Shown here one piece after another: positions 1 through 5,704 of a DNA stretch of 6,298 nt (its first letter is position 1; every line of letters begins with the position of its first letter). A model generated the notes under the pieces. That model was given only the letters and a program-made list of their open reading frames with translations, ran no database searches and had not been told where the DNA came from. Both the position numbers and the translations under genes were made by a program. The stretch comes from SAR202 cluster bacterium (lineage in GTDB: Bacteria > Chloroflexota > Dehalococcoidia > Lucifugimonadales > JASMAO01). The stretch covers positions 1 to 6,298 of the forward strand of contig JASMAO010000161.1 of the NCBI GenBank assembly GCA_030754315.1, written 5' to 3'.

Positions 1-1183
1 GGCATGGGTACTTTATCGGTGGAGCGCAGATGCGTAGATGAATCTCCTTGGCACCGCCTTTTCGCAGCAGGCTCACTACAGGAGGCGTTGTAGTGCCTCG
101 GACGATGCTGTCATCGACAACCACTAGGCGTTTACCTTGGATGAGTTCGGGCAGTGGATTAAGTTTCGTTCGTACCCCGAGGTTCCGGAAGCGTTGGTCT
201 GGATTTATGAACGTGCGGCCGACGTAACGATTCTTGACCAACCCCTCGCCGTAGGGTATTCCCGATTGCTGGGAGTAACCGACCCCTGCTGCCGTCGCTG
301 AGTCCGGAATGCCGATGACCATGTCGGCGTCCACAGGGTGTTCTTTGGCGAGTTCGGCGCCCATTTCCATGCGGCTGGTGTAGATTCGTTTGCCGTCCAG
401 AAGGCTGTCTGGACGGGCGAAATAGATGTGCTCGAAGATACACGACGCAGTTCGATTATCCACGGCGCGTTTATATATTGACTGTAGGCCGTCCTTGTTG
501 ATCAACACCGCTTCACCTGGTGCCACCTCACGTATGAAACTAGCGCCAATGTGATCGAGCGCGCAGGTTTCGGATGCGATGACGTATCCTCCCTCGAGTT
601 TGCCTATACATAGAGGGCGGACACCCAGTGGGTCGCGTACACCAAGGAGTTCCGTTTTGGTCATTATGGTGAGGGAGTAAGCGCCTCTGATTCGGCGCAT
701 TAGATACGCGATCCGGTCTGTCCAGGTCGTTGCAGGTACATTAGCGATCAAGTGGGCGATGATCTCTGAGTCGGATGTGCTGTTAAAAGTGAGCCCCCAA
801 TCGATTAATTCGTCGCGGAGCTCAAGTGCGTTGACCACATTACCGTTGTGGGCGAGGGCGATAGTGACCGAGGGACCTTTGGATATTATAGGTTGAGCGT
901 TTCGTAAGTGGCTGGAGCCTGCAGTGGAATATCGGGTATGGCCGATGCCAAGAAACCCAGTTAATGGTGCCAGATCTTCCTCCTGGAAGGTCTGGGCAAC
1001 CAAGCCCATCTTGGTACGGATTTTAATATCTGCGCCATCTGAAGTTGCTATCCCAACGCTTTCTTGTCCTCGATGTTGGAGAGCGTACAGGCCGAAGAAA
1101 GCAACACGGGCTACGTCTACTCCGGGTGCGTATACTCCGACAATGCCACAGGCCTCTTGCGCATGATCGTCTAGAAACGACAT
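1..1183 (-). CDS. purF: Amidophosphoribosyltransferase PurF (glutamine PRPP amidotransferase), 3' end cut by window edge
   Basis: Catalyses the first committed step of de novo purine synthesis: PRPP plus glutamine gives 5-phosphoribosylamine, in the cytoplasm. The 394 visible residues cover the Ntn-type glutaminase domain and most of the phosphoribosyltransferase domain. Residues 1-11 look like a cleaved propeptide, so Cys12 (EACGIVG) would become the N-terminal nucleophile. Further glutaminase motifs are HTRYST (82-87, Arg84), HNGN (112-115) and Asp138. The PRPP-binding motif VVVDDSIVRGTTT is at 354-366. Cys248 (before the EHIYFARPDS segment) and Cys394 (PPIKYPC) match two of the four iron-sulfur ligands of the Bacillus-type enzyme; the other two would lie beyond the edge. 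The ATG at 1183 is supported by AGGAG at 1189-1193, five bases upstream, and by the correct propeptide length. The gene has its own near-consensus promoter at 1254-1283. It favours C-ending codons more than its neighbours by eye, which may reflect high expression. Confidence 0.97.
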   Translation of the reverse strand, partial: MSFLDDHAQEACGIVGVYAPGVDVARVAFFGLYALQHRGQESVGIATSDGADIKIRTKMGLVAQTFQEEDLAPLTGFLGIGHTRYSTAGSSHLRNAQPIISKGPSVTIALAHNGNVVNALELRDELIDWGLTFNSTSDSEIIAHLIANVPATTWTDRIAYLMRRIRGAYSLTIMTKTELLGVRDPLGVRPLCIGKLEGGYVIASETCALDHIGASFIREVAPGEAVLINKDGLQSIYKRAVDNRTASCIFEHIYFARPDSLLDGKRIYTSRMEMGAELAKEHPVDADMVIGIPDSATAAGVGYSQQSGIPYGEGLVKNRYVGRTFINPDQRFRNLGVRTKLNPLPELIQGKRLVVVDDSIVRGTTTPPVVSLLRKGGAKEIHLRICAPPIKYPC

Positions 1184-1253
1184 CGATGCTCCTGTTGAGT
1201 CGGTTATGGTTCTAATTGCAACGTCGGTTGTCTGTCCTAGCCCCTTCAGTGGC

Positions 1254-1283
1254 ATTATACGTGCGCTTGAAAACGACGGTCAA
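1254..1283 (-). promoter_or_regulatory. Sigma70-type promoter of purF
   Basis: On the minus strand a TTGACC -35 box (1278-1283) is followed by an 18-nt spacer and a perfect TATAAT -10 box (1254-1259). Transcription would start near position 1247 and give a leader of roughly 64 nt before the purF ATG at 1183. It is the best promoter match in the window and indicates that purF is expressed independently of the SDR gene upstream. The spacer is one base longer than the optimum. Confidence 0.8.
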
Positions 1284-1288
1284 CGTTC

Positions 1289-1301
1289 TCTCTGTCAGAG
1301 A
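1289..1301. repeat. 13-bp palindrome just upstream of the purF -35 box
   Basis: TCTCTGTCAGAGA is a perfect inverted repeat (5-bp arms, 3-nt centre) beginning 6 bp beyond the -35 hexamer of the purF promoter. It is next to a short direct repeat of ATTGCG (1301-1312). The position suits a regulator binding site or a weak hairpin after the SDR gene. It does not match any purine operator I can name, and a palindrome of this size can arise by chance. Confidence 0.3.
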
Positions 1302-1332
1302 TTGCGATTGCGAATGGCAACGGTAGAAGCTG

Positions 1333-2118
1333 CTAAGAACCAGGAGGTGTGCCTCCTGTGATAAAGCCTCCGTCTACCGTTATACACTGGCCGTTCACGT
1401 AATCGCCGAGCTCCGAGCAGAGGAATAAGACAGCCCGCGCGATGTCTAGGGGGACACCTCCTCGACGGGCGGGTATCCAGGCAAGTGCCTGTTGAGCATA
1501 GTCGAGACCGCCGCGAAGGTGCTCTTGTTCAAGAGACAAGGGTCGGCTATCTATGTAACCCGGAGCAATGCAATTGCTAGTAATGCTATGACCAGCTAGG
1601 TCGACAGCCATGCTTTGGGCCATGCGTATTAGGCCTGCCTTGCAGACGCCATACACCGTGTCGTTGGGGAAAGCTCGGAGTGCATGCACGCTGCTAATAC
1701 TGACTATACGACCTCCAGTGCCCTGTTTGGTCATCTGAAGGGCCGCCTTTTGGCTACATAGGAAGTAGCCTTTCAAGGCGTTGCCTACTTCAAAATCCCA
1801 ATCCTCCTCCGTGATATCTAGGAAGTTGTTTTTTCGACTGGCGACGGCATTGTTAACAAGTATGTCTATGGTGCCGTGTTCTTCGATGAAATCTTCAAAC
1901 ATACGGTTGACATCACTGCTATTGGCGATGTCGGCTTTGTGCCAAGATGCTGCCCGGCCGTGGCGTTTTACCATGTTTACAGTTTGCTCGGCGTCTTCGC
2001 CAGACTCAACGTCGTTAATACCGATGTCGGCACCGTGAATTGCGAACAGATCAGCAATACCGCGACCGATGCCACGCCTCGATCCAGTAATAAGGGCCTT
2101 TTTCCCCTCGAGAAGCAT
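1333..2118 (-). CDS. Short-chain dehydrogenase/reductase (classical SDR), substrate unknown
   Basis: A 261-residue classical SDR, the usual length for the family: a single Rossmann-fold NAD(P)-dependent oxidoreductase, cytoplasmic and probably tetrameric. The cofactor glycine motif TGSRRGIG is at 11-18, NNA at 89-91 (followed by Val where Gly is usual), and the catalytic set is Asn113, Ser143, Tyr156 and Lys160 (YGVCK). Asp36 at the end of the second beta strand favours NAD(H), although Arg14/Arg15 in the glycine loop leave NADP(H) possible. The C-terminal VNGQCITVDGG segment is typical of the FabG/glucose dehydrogenase-like group. The start is fixed by AGGAGG at 2125-2130, six bases before the ATG. 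The gene lies 130 nt after hisF and 149 nt before purF, with no overlap with either, so it need not belong to histidine or purine synthesis. I cannot name its substrate. The family call is firm; a FabG or sugar/alcohol dehydrogenase role is only possible. Confidence 0.93.
   Translation of the reverse strand: MLLEGKKALITGSRRGIGRGIADLFAIHGADIGINDVESGEDAEQTVNMVKRHGRAASWHKADIANSSDVNRMFEDFIEEHGTIDILVNNAVASRKNNFLDITEEDWDFEVGNALKGYFLCSQKAALQMTKQGTGGRIVSISSVHALRAFPNDTVYGVCKAGLIRMAQSMAVDLAGHSITSNCIAPGYIDSRPLSLEQEHLRGGLDYAQQALAWIPARRGGVPLDIARAVLFLCSELGDYVNGQCITVDGGFITGGTPPGS
1341..1358 (-). repeat. GC-rich perfect hairpin at the 3' end of the SDR gene
   Basis: A 7-bp perfect stem (CAGGAGG / CCTCCTG) closes a 4-nt loop, ending a few bases before the SDR stop codon at 1333-1335. 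It encodes part of the C-terminal GGTPPGS tail. No T-run follows, so it is not a standard intrinsic terminator; it could slow exonuclease decay or serve as a weak pause site. One arm contains a Shine-Dalgarno-like AGGAGG with no start codon in range. Confidence 0.35.
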
Positions 2119-2248
2119 TGACGACCTCCTGCGTTGGATTTCCAGTTTCAGTGGTCAGGACTTACCAAAATGGATAGTTTGGAATTGTATTCAAGGATGC
2201 CGAGGTCATTCTCAGGGCGGTGATTTCCTCTGGGCTTAATTGGCAAAA
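2119..2248. other. 130-nt intergenic gap between hisF and the SDR gene
   Basis: Contains the SDR ribosome binding site (AGGAGG, 2125-2130) and little else that I can support. On the minus strand a TACAAT -10-like hexamer occurs in the middle of the gap but has no matching -35 box. A weak hairpin with CCAAA/TTTGG arms and an 8-nt loop has no T-tract. I therefore see neither a clear terminator for the his operon nor a clear promoter for the SDR gene; read-through is possible. Confidence 0.4.
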
Positions 2249-3025
2249 TCACGGTCGTATAGGGATTCCTTTGGACGCAAGGAATTTTTTCGCTTCCGGT
2301 ATGCGATGAGTTCCGAAGTGAAATATGCTGGCAGCCAACACTGCATCAGCCCTACCTAATTCGAGAGCCTCGTGGAGGTGATCTAAGTTGCCGGCGCCGC
2401 CGCTGGCGACGACTGGGACTGTGACCGTTTCAGATAGAAATCTCAATAGATCGAGGTCGTATCCTTTTTTGGTGCCGTCAGCGTCTATACTGTTTACCAC
2501 GATCTCACCTACACCCAGATCAACGGCCTGTTTGGCCCACTCAATTGCATCGAGGCCAGTAGTTATTCCGCCGCCATTTCCGGTACGTACCTTGACCTCC
2601 CATCTAGGTGTGCTATTTTGAGGGGACCGAATTGCGTCTAGACCTAAGACGATGCATTGGCTACCGAATTGATCGGCGCCTTGCTTGATTAGGTTGGGAT
2701 TTTCAACTGCAGCGGTGTTCAAAGACACTTTGTCCGCGCCTGCCTGTAGCATCGCTAGCATGTCTTCGACTGATCTCAATCCCCCTCCTACAGTGAGGGG
2801 AATGAATACTTGTTCGGCGACCCTTCCAACCACGTCTAGCATAATATTGCGGTTGTCGGAGGATGCAGTAATGTCGTAGAAGACAAGCTCGTCGGCTCCC
2901 TCTTCATCGTAAAATGCAGCCATCGAGACTGGATCGCCAGCGTCTACATGGTCGACGAACCGGATTCCCTTAACCACCCTACCTTCTTTAACGTCTAGGC
3001 AAGGTATGATCCTTTTTGCGAGCAT
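2249..3025 (-). CDS. hisF: Imidazole glycerol phosphate synthase, cyclase subunit HisF
   Basis: With HisH it forms IGP synthase: ammonia from HisH is channelled through the HisF barrel and reacts with PRFAR to give imidazole glycerol phosphate and AICAR, the fifth step of histidine synthesis. At 258 residues it is a complete (beta/alpha)8 barrel. Catalytic Asp11 (IIPCLDV) and Asp130 (LGLDAIR) are at the canonical positions. Phosphate-binding elements are GGGLR at 80-84 and SGGAG at 208-212. The DAGDP loop-1 region is at 28-32 and SIDADGTKKGYD at 179-190. Asn178 precedes Ser179 where many homologues have Thr. The ATG lies one base after the methyltransferase stop codon (TGA-T-ATG), with GAGGA at 3032-3036 six bases upstream, so translation is coupled. 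It is the last gene of the compact hisH-hisA-methyltransferase-hisF run. Confidence 0.98.
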   Translation of the reverse strand: MLAKRIIPCLDVKEGRVVKGIRFVDHVDAGDPVSMAAFYDEEGADELVFYDITASSDNRNIMLDVVGRVAEQVFIPLTVGGGLRSVEDMLAMLQAGADKVSLNTAAVENPNLIKQGADQFGSQCIVLGLDAIRSPQNSTPRWEVKVRTGNGGGITTGLDAIEWAKQAVDLGVGEIVVNSIDADGTKKGYDLDLLRFLSETVTVPVVASGGAGNLDHLHEALELGRADAVLAASIFHFGTHRIPEAKKFLASKGIPIRP

Positions 3026-3026
3026 A

Positions 3027-3596
3027 TCATGTCCTCGCGACGATCATGTACTGCTGGTTGTTGAGATCGCGCTTGGTTGATACACGGAAGCCGGTTTTTT
3101 TGAGCAAGTTCATCATATCGGTGTCTTTAATGCGTTGCTGAACAGGAGGACCTTCTTTCGATTTCTTTTTATGCCATTCTAGTATGACGGCCCATCCGGG
3201 GGTCCGCATGCAACGGCGTATCTCTTTGAGAAGTGATTCACGTCCTGCGGCCTCTTGAATTACGAATGCAACTACAGATCCATCAAGGCTATCTTTTTTC
3301 AGTGGAAGGCGGCGTTCGGTCGATTTCACGAATTCTACGTTGGAGAGTCGTTCGCTATCCACGGCTTCTTTCGCCGCATCAAGCATTTCCTGCTTGATAT
3401 CAACGGCGAATAGTTTGCCATCCCACAGGTACTTTGCCAATGGTACGGTGAAGAATCCAGGGCCACAGCCGATGTCAGCGATGGCATGATGAGGGAGGAT
3501 TGGTATTAGGGACAGTAGCCTGTACATGTCAAGCGATTTACGTCGGGCGGGTGAAAGAAGAACTTCTTTGTTACGGGGATCGAACTTGACCGGCAT
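3027..3596 (-). CDS. Class I SAM-dependent methyltransferase embedded between hisA and hisF
   Basis: A 189-residue Rossmann-fold methyltransferase of the Methyltransf_11/UbiE-like type; the methyl acceptor is unknown. The SAM-binding motif I is DIGCGPG at 41-47, the acidic residue ending strand beta2 is Asp66 (FAVDI), and FVIQEA (111-116) corresponds to the motif around strand beta4. A later strand reads AVILEWHKKKSKEGPP (136-151), a signature shared by small bacterial and archaeal methyltransferases of unclear substrate. No membrane segment or extra domain is seen. An upstream in-frame ATG at 3635 would add 13 residues but would overlap hisA by 29 nt; I chose the ATG at 3596 because AGAGGT at 3603-3608 sits six bases before it and MPVKFDP is a natural beginning. 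It starts 10 nt after hisA and ends one base before hisF, so it is co-expressed with histidine enzymes, yet no methylation step exists in histidine synthesis. Confidence 0.9.
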   Translation of the reverse strand: MPVKFDPRNKEVLLSPARRKSLDMYRLLSLIPILPHHAIADIGCGPGFFTVPLAKYLWDGKLFAVDIKQEMLDAAKEAVDSERLSNVEFVKSTERRLPLKKDSLDGSVVAFVIQEAAGRESLLKEIRRCMRTPGWAVILEWHKKKSKEGPPVQQRIKDTDMMNLLKKTGFRVSTKRDLNNQQYMIVART

Positions 3597-3602
3597 GTGT
3601 AG

Positions 3603-3608
3603 ACCTCT
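3603..3608 (-). promoter_or_regulatory. Ribosome binding site that decides the methyltransferase start
   Basis: AGAGGT on the minus strand, six bases before the ATG at 3596 and overlapping the hisA TAG stop codon at 3607-3609. It supports the shorter, 189-residue methyltransferase over a version starting inside hisA at 3635. Confidence 0.65.
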
Positions 3609-4344
3609 ATTCAGTTGTGATTTGGTGACCTTCAAGAAGTAATATTGCTTCCTGCAGATCTATGTTTCTAGTATATACGGCACTGCCGACGATCGCCGCC
3701 TCAACTCCCAAATCGGCGAGCTGTTTTAAATGAGAGACAGAACTAATTCCACCTGCCACGAATAACCCGAGATCAGTGGTACTAGTAATGTCCCGAATTC
3801 CATCGAAGTTTGGCTCTGTTAGAGTGCCGTCCCGCATGACATCTGTATATACAAATTTTCTAGCACCACTTTCAGCGATTCTTTTGACGAGATCCAACGC
3901 GGTTACCCCGCCGTCCTTTGTCCATCCGTCGGTCATTACCCGGCCATTTTTGGCATCTACGCTAACCATGAATGATTCTGGGCCAAGTTTGGCGACCAAT
4001 TCGTCAACCACGGCAGGATTACTAACAGCTGCGGTTCCTAATATGACGCAGGCGAGACCGTGCGACAGGGCATTGTTGGCGGTAGCCAGGGATCTGATAC
4101 CGCCTCCGAGTTGTACAGGCACGTTCACCGAACGAGCAATCTTCGCGGCGATTCCAAGGTTCACCGGCTCGCCTGATTTAGCGCCGTCCAAATCCACCAC
4201 GTGGAGTCTAGTTGCACCTTGCTCGACCCAGCTTGTTGCTAAGGCTATAGGGTCATCTCCAAAGACTGTTTCCCGAGAGTAGTCACCCTGGTAGAGTCGG
4301 ACACATTTGCCGTTCCGAATGTCTATGGCAGGTATAATTTCCAT
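3607..4344 (-). CDS. hisA: ProFAR isomerase HisA
   Basis: Converts ProFAR to PRFAR by an Amadori rearrangement, the fourth step of histidine synthesis, supplying the HisF substrate. The 245-residue protein is a full (beta/alpha)8 barrel. Catalytic Asp8 (PAIDI) and Asp130 (VSVDAKNG) are present, with Thr167-Asp168 in the YTDVMRDGT segment. Phosphate-binding turns are GGGIR at 80-84 and AGGIS at 197-201. A TTG codon at 4356 would give four more residues and overlap hisH by 8 nt, but the ATG at 4344 yields the classical MEIIPAID start and is preferred. No Shine-Dalgarno sequence is visible, and the start lies four bases after the hisH stop codon, so translation probably depends on coupling to hisH. 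The related dual-substrate PriA enzyme of actinobacteria is an alternative, but nothing here calls for it; whether trpF is elsewhere in the genome is not visible. Confidence 0.97.
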   Translation of the reverse strand: MEIIPAIDIRNGKCVRLYQGDYSRETVFGDDPIALATSWVEQGATRLHVVDLDGAKSGEPVNLGIAAKIARSVNVPVQLGGGIRSLATANNALSHGLACVILGTAAVSNPAVVDELVAKLGPESFMVSVDAKNGRVMTDGWTKDGGVTALDLVKRIAESGARKFVYTDVMRDGTLTEPNFDGIRDITSTTDLGLFVAGGISSVSHLKQLADLGVEAAIVGSAVYTRNIDLQEAILLLEGHQITTE

Positions 4345-4348
4345 CGAA

Positions 4349-5002
4349 TCAAACAACCGTGACCAGTTTGACGAAATTTTCGTACACTTTCAGACCATTT
4401 CTGCCACTTTTTTCTGGATGAAATTGAACGGCAGTGACGTTATCCCATCCGACAGCGCTACAGAAGTCTAACCCATAAGTGGTCGTGCCTATCACAAGCG
4501 CTCTTTCCTCTGGATCGGCGTAATAGCTGTGCACGAAATAAAAGAAAGAACCGCTTTTTAAGCCGTCCAAAACGGGGTGTCTGCCGACGGTAGTTTGGCC
4601 CAAGACGCGGTGGCTGTTACTAAATCTCACTTGATTCCAGCCCATGTGTGGTATCTTGCGTCCCTCCGGTAGTCGTCGTGTCCGCCCCTTCATAACTCCT
4701 AGGCCAGGCTCAATACCTTCGTCAGATGCTTCCAGGAGTAGTTGCAGACCAAGGCAGACACCGAGAAAGGGCTTCCCTCTCCTAATATACCTCTGGATTG
4801 GTTCGACAAGACCGCGCTCTCTCAAAGCACGCATGGATGAATCATTCGCGCCTTGACCTGGGAATACAATCCCATCGGCTCCGTCGATTTCTTTTGGATT
4901 GGAGCTTATTTTTGCGGTTGCGCCAAATTTTTCCAGAGCCTTCTGTACGCTGCGTAAGTTACCGGCCTGGTAGTTGACTATCGCTATAGTTGGTGAAGAC
5001 AT
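4349..5002 (-). CDS. hisH: Imidazole glycerol phosphate synthase, glutamine amidotransferase subunit HisH
   Basis: Hydrolyses glutamine and passes ammonia to HisF in the IGP synthase complex. The 217-residue class I glutamine amidotransferase has nucleophile Cys83 in GVCLGLQLL (81-89), and the His195/Glu197 pair in FHPEKS (194-199), completing the triad. The oxyanion-strand motif, usually PGVG, reads PGQG (48-51) and is followed by AND rather than the common AF. IPHMGWNQ (117-124) and FYFVHSYY (154-161) are family signatures. The ATG at 5002 has a modest AGGG at 5013-5016, ten bases upstream. It is the first gene of the tight his run, and a 147-nt gap with inverted repeats separates it from the adenosyltransferase gene. 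The hisG, hisD, hisC, hisB and hisI/E genes are not in this window. Confidence 0.97.
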   Translation of the reverse strand: MSSPTIAIVNYQAGNLRSVQKALEKFGATAKISSNPKEIDGADGIVFPGQGANDSSMRALRERGLVEPIQRYIRRGKPFLGVCLGLQLLLEASDEGIEPGLGVMKGRTRRLPEGRKIPHMGWNQVRFSNSHRVLGQTTVGRHPVLDGLKSGSFFYFVHSYYADPEERALVIGTTTYGLDFCSAVGWDNVTAVQFHPEKSGRNGLKVYENFVKLVTVV

Positions 5003-5026
5003 ATTGTTTGCGCCCTAGTTCTCCAG

Positions 5027-5046
5027 GCTGTTTTAAAACCAACAGC
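5027..5046 (-). repeat. Hairpin in the hisH leader close to the ribosome binding site
   Basis: Six-bp perfect arms GCTGTT/AACAGC enclose an 8-nt loop, ending about 10 nt before the AGGG of hisH and 25 nt before its ATG. The loop and arm edge contain the palindromic TTTTAAAA. No T-tract follows. It could influence hisH translation or be an incidental structure. Confidence 0.35.
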
Positions 5047-5071
5047 TATGGGCCGGGTCAGATATGGTCTT

Positions 5072-5137
5072 AGTCCCATCTCTTCTCCCCTTTGGGCTAT
5101 GGGAAAGGAGCATTAGTAGTTATCGCTGAGATGGGCT
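5072..5137 (-). repeat. Nested inverted repeat between the adenosyltransferase gene and hisH
   Basis: The outer arms are CCCATCTC (5075-5082) and GAGATGGG (5128-5135), a perfect 8-bp match that extends by two more pairs past a single bulged base. Inside them a second pair of arms, CTCC-CC-TTT (5085-5093) and AAAGGAG (5104-5110), forms a bulged stem with a 10-nt loop. The minus-strand transcript could therefore fold into a stem with an internal hairpin. No U-run follows, so it is not a standard intrinsic terminator. Possible roles are an RNA processing or stability element between the two genes, or a regulatory leader of hisH. It carries no T-box or B12-box sequence that I recognise. Confidence 0.45.
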
Positions 5138-5149
5138 GATGCATGACAG

Positions 5150-5704
5150 CTAATTTTCCTTAGTAAGCTCGTAGGGCATGTCTTTGTCTTCGAAACGGGC
5201 TAGTATGAAAATCAAATCAGACATACGGTTGAGATATCGTAGTACTTCTGGGTTGCCTAGTTTGCCAACCTCGTCTAGCGTGACTGCTCGGCGTTCGCTT
5301 GTACGCAGGGTGCTGCGGGCCAAATCTAACGCTGCAGAGGCTGGTGAACCACCTGGGATGATGAATGCAGTCGGAAGTTTGATCTGACCGTGGATTTCAT
5401 CTATGAATTTCTCAAGGTTGCTTACCATCTCCGAGGTGACAACGCCTATATGGGTTTTTAAGTGATGCCGGTTTGATACGTCTGTGGCTAACTCCGATCC
5501 TACTGAAAAAAGATCTTTCTGGACCTTAATTAGTATCTCCTTAACGCGATCGTTATTGCTGAAGGCACGGGCAAGACCCATTGCCGAGACGGCTTGGTCT
5601 ATCATGCCGTATGCTTCGGTTCTGGGATCGGATTTGGAAATTCTACCCCCAAACAGCAGGCCAGTGGTCCCGTCATCTCCACTTTTCGTGTAAAGCTTTG
5701 GCAT
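5150..5704 (-). CDS. pduO: PduO-type ATP:cob(I)alamin adenosyltransferase
   Basis: Transfers the adenosyl group of ATP to cob(I)alamin to make adenosylcobalamin, the cofactor of radical B12 enzymes. The symbol is given at family level; there is no propanediol operon here. The 184-residue protein is close to the usual length for a single-domain, all-helical, trimeric enzyme. The N-terminal ATP-binding motif YTKSGDDGTTGL is at 5-16, AYGMID with conserved Asp36 at 31-36, FIIPGGS at 114-120, ARSTLRTSERR at 129-139, and LNRMSDLIFILAR at 158-170. Two positions differ from the norm: the usual DELN stretch reads DQAV (36-39), and the usual RRAER reads RTSER (134-138), replacing one arginine of the ATP site. 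The ATG at 5704 has AGGGAG at 5714-5719, nine bases upstream, under an extended -10 promoter. It ends 147 nt before hisH and may lead the same transcript. A degenerate or altered enzyme is possible. Confidence 0.92.
   Translation of the reverse strand: MPKLYTKSGDDGTTGLLFGGRISKSDPRTEAYGMIDQAVSAMGLARAFSNNDRVKEILIKVQKDLFSVGSELATDVSNRHHLKTHIGVVTSEMVSNLEKFIDEIHGQIKLPTAFIIPGGSPASAALDLARSTLRTSERRAVTLDEVGKLGNPEVLRYLNRMSDLIFILARFEDKDMPYELTKEN

Noticed and set aside
3597..3635. A longer methyltransferase start at 3635 adding 13 residues
   Set aside because: It would overlap hisA by 29 nt, whereas the ATG at 3596 has a well-placed AGAGGT and starts right after hisA.
3776..4282. A long plus-strand frame of 168 codons opposite hisA
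   Set aside because: It is a mirror of the conserved hisA coding sequence and has no recognisable domain. The same holds for the other plus-strand frames opposite the minus-strand genes and the minus-strand frame at 159-443 inside purF.
4345..4356. A TTG start at 4356 for hisA
   Set aside because: It adds four non-conserved residues inside the hisH end; the ATG at 4344 gives the standard MEIIPAID beginning.
5097..5144. A 15-codon open frame on the minus strand before hisH (starting MHQP) as a histidine attenuator leader peptide
   Set aside because: It has only one His codon, a distant ribosome binding site, and no terminator with a T-run follows, so the hallmarks of his attenuation are missing.
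5003..5149. A cobalamin riboswitch or T-box near the adenosyltransferase and hisH genes
   Set aside because: No B12-box or T-box consensus sequence could be found on the transcribed strand.
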